From Alistipes senegalensis JC50 (lineage in GTDB: Bacteria > Bacteroidota > Bacteroidia > Bacteroidales > Rikenellaceae), in assembly GCF_025145645.1 (NCBI RefSeq), contig NZ_CP102252.1, forward strand, positions 310,001 to 374,000: a DNA stretch of 64,000 nucleotides, given 5' to 3'. The translations under genes were made by a program, and so were the position numbers. A model generated the notes under the pieces. The model saw only the letters and a list, made by a program, of their open reading frames with translations, did no database searches and had not been told where the DNA came from. Each line of letters starts with the position of its first letter. Position 1 is the first letter of the stretch. Below are positions 9,181 to 18,087 of this stretch, piece by piece.

Positions 9181-10370
9181 TCTATGGTTCTAAATACACG
9201 TTTGACTGCTTCCAGATATCCGTAACCGTTCAGGCTGTCGGGCTCGAGGCAGCTGCCCTCGGCCCATTCGTTCCAGGCGTTGATCGTGATCAGGGGCGGT
9301 TGGTCGGGATGTGCATCGACATAGGCTTTCGCACGCCGCAGAAATGCTTCGAACCGGGCCGGCGTCGATCCCGTCACACAGGGCTGCAACCCCTCGGGAT
9401 AGCGAGGGTTCGGGTCCCAACCGATCGACACATGCGGGAAATAGGGAACATCGAATTCCCGGTCGAACTTTTCATAATAGGCGGAGGCCATATCTCCCCA
9501 CTCCTGATAATCCCGGTCCGCCGGCACTAGGTGGCACCATTGGTAATTGGTCAGGCTCTCGAATCCGAAACGGCGCACCGTGTTCTGCTGGGAGACGGAG
9601 GTATCCCCCGCCATACCCGTCGAAGTCGCAGGCAGCAGAAACCAAAGGATCGGCTGAATGTGCACTCCCGGCAATCCGGCTTCGACACATTTCTTCCGGA
9701 ACCGGTCGAGCGCGGCAACCGCCTGCTCCTCACCGCCCATTTCACGGATGAAAGTCGAAGTTTCGTAGATGGAGAAAACCGGTTTGCCGTCGATCTTGTA
9801 GTAATTCGGCAGTTTGAAATAATCTTCGATCAGGTGGTCGGCAATCCGGTCGAATATTTCCGGCGTAACCGGCTCCGGCCAGTAGACTTTGCTCTTGTCG
9901 GGATCGGCCGCATCGAGATAGGAAGTCATCACATGGTTGGCCCACATCAGATAAAACTTCATTTTCCGATTATTCCCGGCTTGCAGAAAGCCCTTGTTCA
10001 GCACATCTTCCAGGAACGGACGGTCATCGTACCAATACCAGTCGAAAATGAAAGTATTGACCCCGTATTCGAGGGCCGTGCGAATTTTTTTCTCCTGCAC
10101 CTGCGGATCGGCCTCGTCCAGATACCCCCACAGCGGGATACGGGGCTGCCGGTGTCCTTCGAATTTAGGGCGAGCCTTGTAAACGGCCTCCCATTCGCCG
10201 ACCCCGTCGGGGAAAATCCCGATCTCCGCGAAACGGGGATCATTGTGATAAGCCGGCCAGACGAATGCGGCGACATCGTATTCGGCGGCAGGAGGTCTGT
10301 CCTCCCCGCAGGACGGAGCGGCGAGACATAGTGCTCCGGCGAGGAATAAAACAAAGGTCTTCTTTTTCAT
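9177..10370 (-). CDS. GH99-like/WbsX-domain lipoprotein
   Basis: 397 residues with a signal peptide ending at a lipobox-like 'CLAAPSC'. The body matches the WbsX/GH99-like TIM-barrel group: 'AAFVWPAYHNDPRF', 'FEGHRQPRIPLWGYLDEADP', 'NTFIFDWYWYDDRPFLED', 'NYYKIDGKPVFSIYE' and a final 'TINAWNEWAEGSCLEPD'. Acidic residues in the last motif are candidates for catalysis. The family is often annotated as a glycosyltransferase WbsX domain, but a signal peptide and PUL context argue for a secreted hydrolase. A paralogue lies at 34027-35337 in the other arm of the locus. It is the middle gene of the uxuA operon, 19 bases after uxuA. Substrate unknown. Confidence 0.75.
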   Translation of the reverse strand: MKKKTFVLFLAGALCLAAPSCGEDRPPAAEYDVAAFVWPAYHNDPRFAEIGIFPDGVGEWEAVYKARPKFEGHRQPRIPLWGYLDEADPQVQEKKIRTALEYGVNTFIFDWYWYDDRPFLEDVLNKGFLQAGNNRKMKFYLMWANHVMTSYLDAADPDKSKVYWPEPVTPEIFDRIADHLIEDYFKLPNYYKIDGKPVFSIYETSTFIREMGGEEQAVAALDRFRKKCVEAGLPGVHIQPILWFLLPATSTGMAGDTSVSQQNTVRRFGFESLTNYQWCHLVPADRDYQEWGDMASAYYEKFDREFDVPYFPHVSIGWDPNPRYPEGLQPCVTGSTPARFEAFLRRAKAYVDAHPDQPPLITINAWNEWAEGSCLEPDSLNGYGYLEAVKRVFRTIE

Positions 10371-10389
10371 ACAATTCGGATTTATGGAT

Positions 10390-11589
10390 TCATAAACTTC
10401 GTTCGATGCCCATTTCGAGACCGCAGATCTCGGCGAAACCCTTCATGCGCCCTACCAGCGGATAACCCGGATTGGAGGAGCGTCCGAAATCGTCGAGCAT
10501 CCGCAGCCCGTGATCGGGACGGAACGGCATGGCCGTATCCCGCCTCCCTTCGGCAATGCGGCGGCGCTGTTCTTCAAGTAAGGCTTTCAGTACGGCGTAC
10601 ATATCCACCGACCCTGTGAGATGCCCCGATTCGAAGAAACTCTTCGGCCCCAGCTGCTGCGTATTGCGCAGGTGTACGAAATGAATCCGCGGCCCCAGTT
10701 CGCGCGCCATAGCCGGCAAATCGTTATCGGGTCTCGCCGACAACGATCCGGCACAGAACGTCACACCGTTGACGGGATCGTCGTACTGACGCAGAATCCA
10801 GCGGAAATCCTCGATGGTGCTGGCGATACGCGGCAGTCCGAGCAGCGGGAAAGGCGGATCGTCGGGATGGATGCAAAGATTGACGCCCGCCTCCCGGGCT
10901 GTCGGGCAGACCTCTTTCAGGAATGCCGCCAGATGTTCCCGCAGCCGGTCGGGGCCGATGCCGTCGTAACGCGCCAAATAACGCAGGAATACCTGCTTGT
11001 AATCCTCGCTGTCGCCGACCGTACCGTTGATGAAACCCTGCGTGACCACGATGATATTGTGGGCCAGTTCCTCCCGCTCCGCGGCACTCATTCCGGCTGC
11101 CAGCGCTGCGGCCCGTTCACACACCTCAGACGGATAGTCCCCTGCTGCCCCAGGACGCCGGAGAATATGGATGTCGAATGCGGCGAAACGGTCGTAGTCA
11201 AAGTGCATCGACTCGGTACCGCGTACATTCGCATAGTGCAGGTCGGTACGCGCCCAGTCCAATACGGGCATAAAATTATAACATACGGTCCGGATTCCGC
11301 AAGCCGCCAGATTCCGCAGCGACTGCCGGTAATTCTCGATATGCCGTGCGCAATCCGCCGTACGGAGTTTGATCGCCTCCGATACCGGAAGGCTCTCGAC
11401 CACACTCCAGCGCATACCTGCCGCAGCAATGCGGTCACGGACTTTTTCGATCTCCTCTACGGGCCATATCTCGCCCGTAGGTATGTGGTGCAGGGCCGTC
11501 ACGATGCCTTCGACGCCGATCTGCCGGATCTCCGGCAGCGTCACCGTGTCGTTCTCTCCGAACCACCTCCAAGTCTTTTCCAATGCCAT
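10390..11589 (-). CDS. uxuA: Mannonate dehydratase
   Basis: 399 residues, the usual UxuA length. It dehydrates D-mannonate to 2-keto-3-deoxygluconate in the cytoplasm (EC 4.2.1.8). The start 'MALEKTWRWFGENDTVTLPEI' and the motifs 'VTALHHIPTGEIWPVEEI', 'NLCIHPDDPPFPLLGLPRI', 'VTFCAGSLSARPDNDL', 'IHFVHLRN' and 'MPFRPDHG' are classic, with His, Cys and Asp metal ligands present. It leads the minus-strand operon with the GH99-like and GH127 genes. It is functionally matched by the SDR mannonate oxidoreductase at 26266 in the plus-strand arm. No uxaC (uronate isomerase) or kdgK/kdgA is in the window. Candidate AraC sites lie in the spacer upstream. Confidence 0.95.
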   Translation of the reverse strand: MALEKTWRWFGENDTVTLPEIRQIGVEGIVTALHHIPTGEIWPVEEIEKVRDRIAAAGMRWSVVESLPVSEAIKLRTADCARHIENYRQSLRNLAACGIRTVCYNFMPVLDWARTDLHYANVRGTESMHFDYDRFAAFDIHILRRPGAAGDYPSEVCERAAALAAGMSAAEREELAHNIIVVTQGFINGTVGDSEDYKQVFLRYLARYDGIGPDRLREHLAAFLKEVCPTAREAGVNLCIHPDDPPFPLLGLPRIASTIEDFRWILRQYDDPVNGVTFCAGSLSARPDNDLPAMARELGPRIHFVHLRNTQQLGPKSFFESGHLTGSVDMYAVLKALLEEQRRRIAEGRRDTAMPFRPDHGLRMLDDFGRSSNPGYPLVGRMKGFAEICGLEMGIERSL

Positions 11590-11653
11590 AAAATCAAATA
11601 TTATAATAAATATTCAAAGATTGAAAATAAAAGCCCCCGAAGCAAGTGATTTT

Positions 11654-11681
11654 TTTGCATCTTCTGTTGATATATTTGCAT
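11654..11681. promoter_or_regulatory. Direct repeats and -7 element between uxuA and araC-type gene
   Basis: TTTGCAT occurs at 11654-11660 and again at 11675-11681, exactly 21 bases apart, about two helical turns, as expected for an AraC dimer site. The second copy overlaps TATATTTG (11671-11678), an exact TAnnTTTG -7 element for the AraC gene starting at 11703. The same core and spacing recur upstream of the susC arm (12642 and 12663). Confidence 0.5.
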
Positions 11682-11702
11682 AAATCCATCAATCCCGACA
11701 CC

Positions 11703-12608
11703 ATGAAAGACGAAATCAAAATCATGTACGAGCAGGTGGGGCTTACCAACGGCTCCCCGCTCAAAGTCAAGAAGTGCGACTACGATTATTTCAAGTACCC
11801 CTGGCACTTCCATGACGAGTACGAAATCGTCTACATCATCAAGAGCACGGGAACCCGGTTCGCAGGGAACAGCATCGAACCGTTCTCCGACGGAGACCTG
11901 GTCTTTTTCGGCAGCCTGCTCCCACACATGTACCGTAATGAAGACATTTATTACCGCGGCAACCCCTCTCTACGAGTCCACGCCATCACGATCCAATTTT
12001 CCAAGGACTTTTTCAACCATGCGATTCTCAACTACCCTGAATTTTTGAAAATCAAGGAATTGCTCGAAATGTCCCGCTACGGAATCAGCTTCGATACGAC
12101 TCCGAATGCCCCGATCCGGCGCCATATCGAAATGCTGCCCAACAAGACAGGACTCGACCGCCTGATGGCGTGCATCCATATCCTTTCGATGATGAGCCGC
12201 ACGACCCACAAACGGAAACTCAACGACGACAGCATCGACCTCCGCCTGCCTGCCTACGGAGAATCCCGTATATATAAGGTATTGGGACGACTCAACCGGG
12301 ACTATATCCACAACATCAACCTGGACGACATCGCCCGAACGGCCGGCATGAACACCAGCGCTTTCTGCCGCTATTTCAAGGAGAAAACCGGCAAATCGAC
12401 ACTCCAATATATCAGCGAATTACGCATCGGATACGCCTGCAAGCTGCTGTTGATGGGCGAACTGACCGTCACGCAGATCTGCTACGAATGCGGATACAAC
12501 AACATCTCCAACTTCAACCGTCAGTTCAAAAAGATCACCCGGTTCACCCCCTCGGAATATATCGAGGAGTTCAAGCGCAATCCCGGGATGGCCGCACTCT
12601 CCCTGTAA
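11703..12608 (+). CDS. AraC-family regulator of the polysaccharide locus
   Basis: 301 residues from the ATG at 11703; an upstream in-frame ATG at 11646 would start within the promoter and is rejected. The N-terminal cupin domain has 'YPWHFHDEYEIVYIIKSTGTRF' split by strands and 'FSDGDLVFFGSLLPHMYRN', a ligand-binding pattern. The C-terminal HTH pair includes 'NLDDIARTAGMNTSAFCRYF' and 'TVTQICYECGYNNISNFNRQFK'. It lies between uxuA (divergent) and the susC arm (same strand). It probably senses a sugar released from the glycan and activates both arms; the repeated TTGCA sites in both spacers support this. Many PULs use hybrid two-component systems or SusR instead, so a small AraC regulator is a notable choice. 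Confidence 0.88.
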   Translation: MKDEIKIMYEQVGLTNGSPLKVKKCDYDYFKYPWHFHDEYEIVYIIKSTGTRFAGNSIEPFSDGDLVFFGSLLPHMYRNEDIYYRGNPSLRVHAITIQFSKDFFNHAILNYPEFLKIKELLEMSRYGISFDTTPNAPIRRHIEMLPNKTGLDRLMACIHILSMMSRTTHKRKLNDDSIDLRLPAYGESRIYKVLGRLNRDYIHNINLDDIARTAGMNTSAFCRYFKEKTGKSTLQYISELRIGYACKLLLMGELTVTQICYECGYNNISNFNRQFKKITRFTPSEYIEEFKRNPGMAALSL

Positions 12609-12641
12609 TCCGCCGGACAGGAGTATCACAAATTTTCACAT

Positions 12642-12671
12642 TTGCAAATTAAATACAAACGATTGCAAATT
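12642..12671. promoter_or_regulatory. Candidate AraC operator (21-bp spaced direct repeat)
   Basis: TTGCAAATT occurs at 12642-12650 and 12663-12671, a 21-base period on the same face of the helix. The second copy abuts the -33 element of the promoter that follows, the position expected of a class II activator site. Related TTTGCAT copies occur at 11654, 11675 and 12705. Confidence 0.5.
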
Positions 12672-12676
12672 TCATA

Positions 12677-12708
12677 TTTGTAATCGGATGGCAATACCGC
12701 CATATTTG
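12677..12708 (+). promoter_or_regulatory. Promoter of the susC/susD arm
   Basis: TTTG (12677-12680), a 20-base spacer and CATATTTG (12701-12708; one mismatch to TAnnTTTG). It would give a leader of roughly 60 bases before the lipoprotein gene at 12777. The imperfect -7 fits an activator-dependent promoter. Confidence 0.55.
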
Positions 12709-12776
12709 CATCAGTGATCACCAAACATAAGTTTAACACACCCCACGCCGGGAACAACCACCTAAAACTGACCCGT

Positions 12777-13277
12777 ATGAAGAAAATTCTGCGTTTATTC
12801 CTTGTTGGGTCCCTTCTCCTCGTTTCCTGCCAGGACGACGAAGAGATGAAGTATGCGTCCGTCTATTTCCCGCTGGCCACCTGGGCCGACGGAAACGGAA
12901 TTTTCCAGACGAAATTCGACTTTTCAAGGGACACCACCTACATCGTCGGGGCCTACTGCTCCGGCAGTATCATGCCCGAACACGACATCCGTGTAACGAT
13001 GGAACTGGCCTCGGACTCGCTGGCTTCCGCCAAGCAGGCTTCGGCAGCCATCCGTGCCTACGATCTGTTGCCCGAATCGGCCTACACCGTGGAACCTGCC
13101 AGCCTCGAATGCACCATCCGCAGGGGTACCGAAAGAGGCGATTTGCTGGTAACGTTCCACACCTCTCAACTCGATGCGGACAAAAAATACATCTTGCCGC
13201 TGCGTATTCGATCCGTATCGGAATATGAAATCGCACCCCGGTACAATACGCTCTTTTTCGGGATTACAAAACGCTAA
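12777..13277 (+). CDS. DUF1735-like lipoprotein
   Basis: 166 residues from the ATG at 12777, where a typical lipoprotein signal begins (MKKILRLFLVGSLLLVSC, Cys at 18). The rest is beta-rich, with 'KYASVYFPLATWADGNGIFQ', 'DIRVTMELASDSL' and 'YILPLRIRSVSEYEI'. This matches the small BT_3987/DUF1735-type domain found at the N-terminus of many PUL surface proteins and resembles a short adhesive or glycan-binding lipoprotein. It is the first gene of the susC arm, 12 bases upstream of the interrupted SusC gene. Its first position is unusual, since such proteins normally follow SusD. Domain call moderate, function unknown. Confidence 0.65.
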   Translation: MKKILRLFLVGSLLLVSCQDDEEMKYASVYFPLATWADGNGIFQTKFDFSRDTTYIVGAYCSGSIMPEHDIRVTMELASDSLASAKQASAAIRAYDLLPESAYTVEPASLECTIRRGTERGDLLVTFHTSQLDADKKYILPLRIRSVSEYEIAPRYNTLFFGITKR

Positions 13278-13289
13278 AATTACAAACGA

Positions 13290-16200
13290 ATGAGCAACGC
13301 TATAATGCCCAAAGCGTTATGGACGCTTTTATTGTGCCTGTGCCTCGGCACCGGCTACTCCGCCGCACAAAATAAAAAGGATGTCGCCGTGCACGGGCAG
13401 GTTACGGACCCGGCCGGAATGCCGCTCGAAGGCGTACTGGTCGAGCACAAAGAATCGCGCATGTTCACGCTGACCGACCGGGACGGCAATTTCACGATCC
13501 GGATACCCGGCGACAAATCGTCCCTGATCTTCACGTTGGAGGGATACGCCCCTAATCAGGTATATATAGGAGATACGCACCGACTGAAAGTTACGTTGTT
13601 GGAGGGGGGGGGAGATTCCGACCCTGAAATAGCTCTCCTGTACGGCCGCCAGAACCGGTCGCTGATGACTTCGGCCGTTTCGACGATCGAAGGCTCGAAG
13701 CTGACAGATCTTCCGACCAACTATGCGAACACGGCATTGTCGGGCATGATTCCCGGAATAGCCACCTCGCAGAACAGCGGAGCTCCCGGCAGCGACTATT
13801 CGTGGCTCTACGTGCGCGGCCTCCGGTCGTGGCGCAACAGCACGCCGCTCATCATGCTCGACGGACACGTCCGCGATTTCTCGATCCTCGACCCCAACGA
13901 GATCGATCAAATTTCCGTTTACAAAGACGCCGGAGCACTGGCCGTGCTCGGACTCCGGGGCTCGAACGGCGCCATCATGGCTACCACCCGCCGCGGCAAG
14001 GAAGGACGCCCCGTACTGAAATTCAACACGCAGATCACGTTCCAACAACCCATCAAACTGCCCAAATTCCTCGACTCGCACGATTTCGCCCTGCTGCACA
14101 ATGAAGCCATGCGCAACGACGGCCGTGCAAACGAACAACGTTACAACGAGGAAGACCTGGCCCTCTACCGTTCGGGGCAAGACCCCTGGGGGCATCCCAA
14201 TGTCGATTGGATCGGCCAGTCGCTCAAAAACGTGACCGTCGGACAAAAATACAACCTCAGCATCGAAGGCGGCAGTTCGGTTGCCAAATACTTCGTCAAC
14301 CTCTCCTATCGCTCGGATGAAGGAATCTACAAAACCGACAAAGACATCAACACCTACAAAACGAATGCGAGCGCCAAAATCTACTCCCTGCGTTCGAACG
14401 TTGACATTGCCCTGACCAAGAGCATGGACCTTTCGATCAATCTTTTCGGATTGCAGCGCCAACTCTCGAACCCGGGAGCCGGCAGTCCGTTCAGCGCGAT
14501 CTACTCCCTGCCATCGAACGCCTTCCCCATGAACTACGGCAAGGACAAGGTCGCCGGCACCAATGACCTGCGAAACAATCCCTACGGCATCCTCAACCAC
14601 AGCGGTTACACCCGCTACACCCACAGCACGATGGAGGCGCAGGCCGAGCTGGGCCAAAAACTGGACTTCATCACCAAAGGACTCCGCGTGCGGGGATCGC
14701 TGGCATTCGATTTCTTTTTCGAGAACAACATCAACCGCAGCAAAAGCTACGTCGTCTACGAATACACGGGCGACGGGGAGGACGGCAAACCGCTCTTCAA
14801 CACCTGGGGCGAGGAGAAAAAACAGGCGAACTTCAACTCCTACGGAGCTGCCAAGACCCGCATTTTCGACGTAGAAGCCGGTCTGGACTACGACCGCACT
14901 TTCGGGAAACACCTCATCGCCGCAACTCTGTTCTTCAATTACAGTCAAAAATCGGACGACACGCAGAACCTGCCCAACACGCACCAGGGCCTGTTAGGAC
15001 GTGCCACCTATGCCTATGACTCTCGGTATATCGTCGAATTCTCGTTCGGCTACCAGGGTACCGAGCAGATGCCGCCCCAGAAGCGCTACGGCTTCTTCCC
15101 CGCAGTTTCTGCCGGATGGGTGCTCTCGGAAGAGTCCTTCATCAAGAACCATATCGGAAACATCCTGAGCTACTTCAAGGTGCGCGGTTCGTGGGGCATC
15201 ACCGGCAACGATGCCGGCATTCCCTACTACTTCTACCTGCCCGCATTCATCCAGGCCAACGGCCGTTACACGCTGGGAGCAGAACCGCAGAACGTCAACA
15301 GCTGGGTAGAGGATGTCCACCACCAATATCTCCCCAACGTCACCTGGGAGAAATCCGAGAAAACCAATGTCGGCGTTGACATGCGGCTGTTCAAAAACCA
15401 CCTGAGCATCAGCGCAGATTATTTCCGAGAATTTACCAGCCAGATTCTGACGCCCCGCAACACCGTTTCGACCCTGATCGGCTACGGAACTTCGGGCGGC
15501 CCGCTGGGCAACGTCTGAAAGACCTACAACAGCGGATTCGAAGTGGAGGCCGCCTACTCGGGCCGGATCAAGGATTTCCACTGGACACTGGGCGGATACG
15601 CCTCCTATGCGCACAATGAGATCCGCTACAACGACGAACAGCCTTTCGCCTACGACTACCGCAGCGCCGTCGGCTATCCCATCAACAGCCAGTACGGATT
15701 CCAGGCCAACGGACTCTACACCAGCGAACAGGACCGCTACAACAGCCCCAAGACGACCTTCGGAACATCCTATGCCGGCGACATCAAGTACCGCGACCTG
15801 AACGGCGACGGCGTAGTAGACAATCAGGACCAGCACCGGATCGGATACAGCAATCTCGGAGAGATCAACTACGCCTTCTTTGCGAATGCGCAGTACAAAG
15901 GCTTCGACTTCCAGATCATCTTCTCGGGAGCCGGCAACCGCGACGCCTATCTTTCGGGCGTAGCGATCCAGGCTTTCACGAACATCTCCGGTTCGGGCAG
16001 CGAAATGGCCGGCAATGTCCGCCGGTACCACTGGGACAACCGCTACATTCCCGAAGACCCTGCGACCTGGACCACGGCGAAATATCCCCGCCTGTCGCTG
16101 ACCGACCGCGACCACAACTACAAGCAGACTTCGAGTTTCTGGGTTGACGACGCCTCGTTCCTGCGTCTGAAAAATCTGGTGATCGGCTATACCCTTCCCC

Positions 16201-16367
16201 TGCGCATTTCGAAGAAGCTGCGCATGTCCAAACTGCGCATCTATTACAGCGGATACAACCTCTTCACCTGGTCCGACATGCGGACCATCGACCCCGAGGA
16301 TGCAGGCTCCGGAAACGGCTACCCCATCCAGAAATCGTCGAGCATCGGTATAAACATTCACTTCTAA
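13290..16367 (+). pseudogene. SusC-like TonB-dependent receptor interrupted by an in-frame TGA
   Basis: The reading frame would encode about 1025 residues, normal for SusC. The pieces are a signal peptide (to about 26), a carboxypeptidase-like domain ('VHGQVTDPAGMPLEGVLVEH'), a plug ('LIMLDGHVRDFSILDPNEID', 'VYKDAGALAVLGLRGSNGAI') and a beta-barrel. At 15516-15518 a TGA (codon 743) interrupts 'GPLGNV*KTYNSGFEVEA'; the same frame then runs on to 16367. The intact neighbour has 'NIGEVVNRGFE' at the equivalent point, so the lost codon was probably a Gly (GGA to TGA). No frameshift is involved. A run of nine G lies at 13604-13612. The truncated product would lack the last part of the barrel. Nonsense mutation, stop read-through or a base-call error are all possible. 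Confidence 0.85.
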
Positions 16368-16371
16368 GACC

Positions 16372-18051
16372 ATGAAAAAACTCATCATAACCGCCATAGC
16401 ATCGCTTACGACACTCTGGTCCTGCGATCTGAATTACGTTCCGCTGGAACAGATGTCGGCCGAAGAGGCTTTCAAGGACAGTCTGCGTCTGGAAATGTTC
16501 GTCAACGACCTGTACGTCTATCTCAACACCGGTGTCCAGTTCAACCGCGTCGGCGGCGCCCTGCTCGACTGTGCCACGGACCTGGCCGTATACAGCCCGC
16601 TCGGGACCAGTTCGGGCATCAACTCCTACACCCGTGCCACGATGAACGCCGCATCGGGCGGCAACCCCGACTCCCGCTGGGCAGAGACCTACACCGGCAT
16701 CCGCAAAGCCAACGTCATCCTGCGCAACATCGACCTCACCGTGGGCCTGTCCCAAAGCAAAAAGAACCAGTATCTGGGAGAAACGCTGCTCAATAAAGCG
16801 CTGATGCACTATGAGCTCGTCAAGCGTTACGGCGGCATCCCGATCATGGACGACATTCTCGACCTGTCGGGCGACATCAACATCCCCCGTTCGAAGTTCG
16901 GCGATTGCGTGGAATACATCGTCCGCCTGTGCGACGAGGCCGCACCGCTGCTGCCGACGAAATATCCGGACAACGACTACGGACGCCTCACCCGCGGAGC
17001 CGCCTACGGACTGAAAGCGAAAATCCTGCTCATGGCCGCCAGCCCGCTCTTCAACGCAAACCCGATCGAGGGATCGAACGAGATACACCGCTACGCCTCA
17101 CCGGACCTGGAGCGCTGGAAACGGGCCGCCGATGCCGCACGTCAGGTCATCGAGCTGAAAAATCCCGACGGCACGAAGGCCCACGAACTCTTCCCGTCGT
17201 ATCAACGGCTGTTCTTCACCAATTTCGGGAACACCGAGTCGATCATCGTCAAATGCCGCAACCTCACCAACGACGTGGAGGCCGCCAACGGACCTTCGGG
17301 TTACCAGAGCTGCCGGGCCTGCACCAGCGTCACGGCGGAACTGATCGACATGTACGAGCTCAAAAGCGGCCGGCTGCCTTCCGAAGACCCGGATTACGAT
17401 CCCCAAAAGCCTTATGAAAACCGCGACGACCGGTTTTACGCCAGCGTACTCTACTCCGGTGTACCGCTCTGGGGCCGCGAGGTGGAACTCTACACCGGAG
17501 GCAAGGACTATCCCGCAACCATCGGACAACGCGGCTGCGAAACCGGATTCAGCCTCTACAAGCACATCGACCCCCTGGCCAGCGTCGTACCGGCCAAATA
17601 CACCCTCCACAATCACCAGATACTGCGCTACGCCGAAGTATTGCTGATCTACGCCGAGGCCATGAACGAATACCTGGGGACGGGCGACGACGACATGTGC
17701 ACGGACGAGATGATCTACGACTGCGTCAACGAAGTGCGCCAGCGTGCGGGACTGCCGCCGGTAAGCGGTCTGACCATAGGCCAGATGCGTGAACTGATCC
17801 ACCGGGAACGCACTGTAGAGCTGGCTTTCGAGGAGGTGCGCCTCTACGACCTGAAGCGCTGGCGCGAGGCGGAAACCGTGCTGAACCGTCCGGTCCACGG
17901 AATCAAAGTGACCCAGGAGGGCGGAACCATCGTCTACGGCGAGAAGTTCGCCGTAGAAGAACGCTCCTTCCCTATGCGGATGTACTACTACCCCATTCCC
18001 CAGTCCGAACTGGACAAGAACAGCGCGCTGGTGGTAAATCCGGGATGGTAA
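16372..18051 (+). CDS. SusD/RagB-family outer-membrane lipoprotein
   Basis: 559 residues with a lipobox ('LTTLWSC', Cys near 19). SusD proteins are surface lids that bind glycan and pass it to the SusC channel. The hallmarks are helical tetratricopeptide-like segments ('LGETLLNKALMHYELVKRYG'), 'YGRLTRGAAYGLKAKILLMAAS' near the middle, 'ILRYAEVLLIYAEAMNE', 'RQRAGLPPVSGL', 'HRERTVELAFEEVRLYDLKRW' and the terminal 'YYPIPQSELDKNSALVVNPGW'. It starts four bases after the interrupted SusC gene and would be its partner. The gene itself is intact. If its SusC is truly dead, this SusD may be orphaned. Confidence 0.93.
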   Translation: MKKLIITAIASLTTLWSCDLNYVPLEQMSAEEAFKDSLRLEMFVNDLYVYLNTGVQFNRVGGALLDCATDLAVYSPLGTSSGINSYTRATMNAASGGNPDSRWAETYTGIRKANVILRNIDLTVGLSQSKKNQYLGETLLNKALMHYELVKRYGGIPIMDDILDLSGDINIPRSKFGDCVEYIVRLCDEAAPLLPTKYPDNDYGRLTRGAAYGLKAKILLMAASPLFNANPIEGSNEIHRYASPDLERWKRAADAARQVIELKNPDGTKAHELFPSYQRLFFTNFGNTESIIVKCRNLTNDVEAANGPSGYQSCRACTSVTAELIDMYELKSGRLPSEDPDYDPQKPYENRDDRFYASVLYSGVPLWGREVELYTGGKDYPATIGQRGCETGFSLYKHIDPLASVVPAKYTLHNHQILRYAEVLLIYAEAMNEYLGTGDDDMCTDEMIYDCVNEVRQRAGLPPVSGLTIGQMRELIHRERTVELAFEEVRLYDLKRWREAETVLNRPVHGIKVTQEGGTIVYGEKFAVEERSFPMRMYYYPIPQSELDKNSALVVNPGW

Positions 18052-18087
18052 TCCGAAATTCATTGTCAAATCTGTAAATCAGCACCG

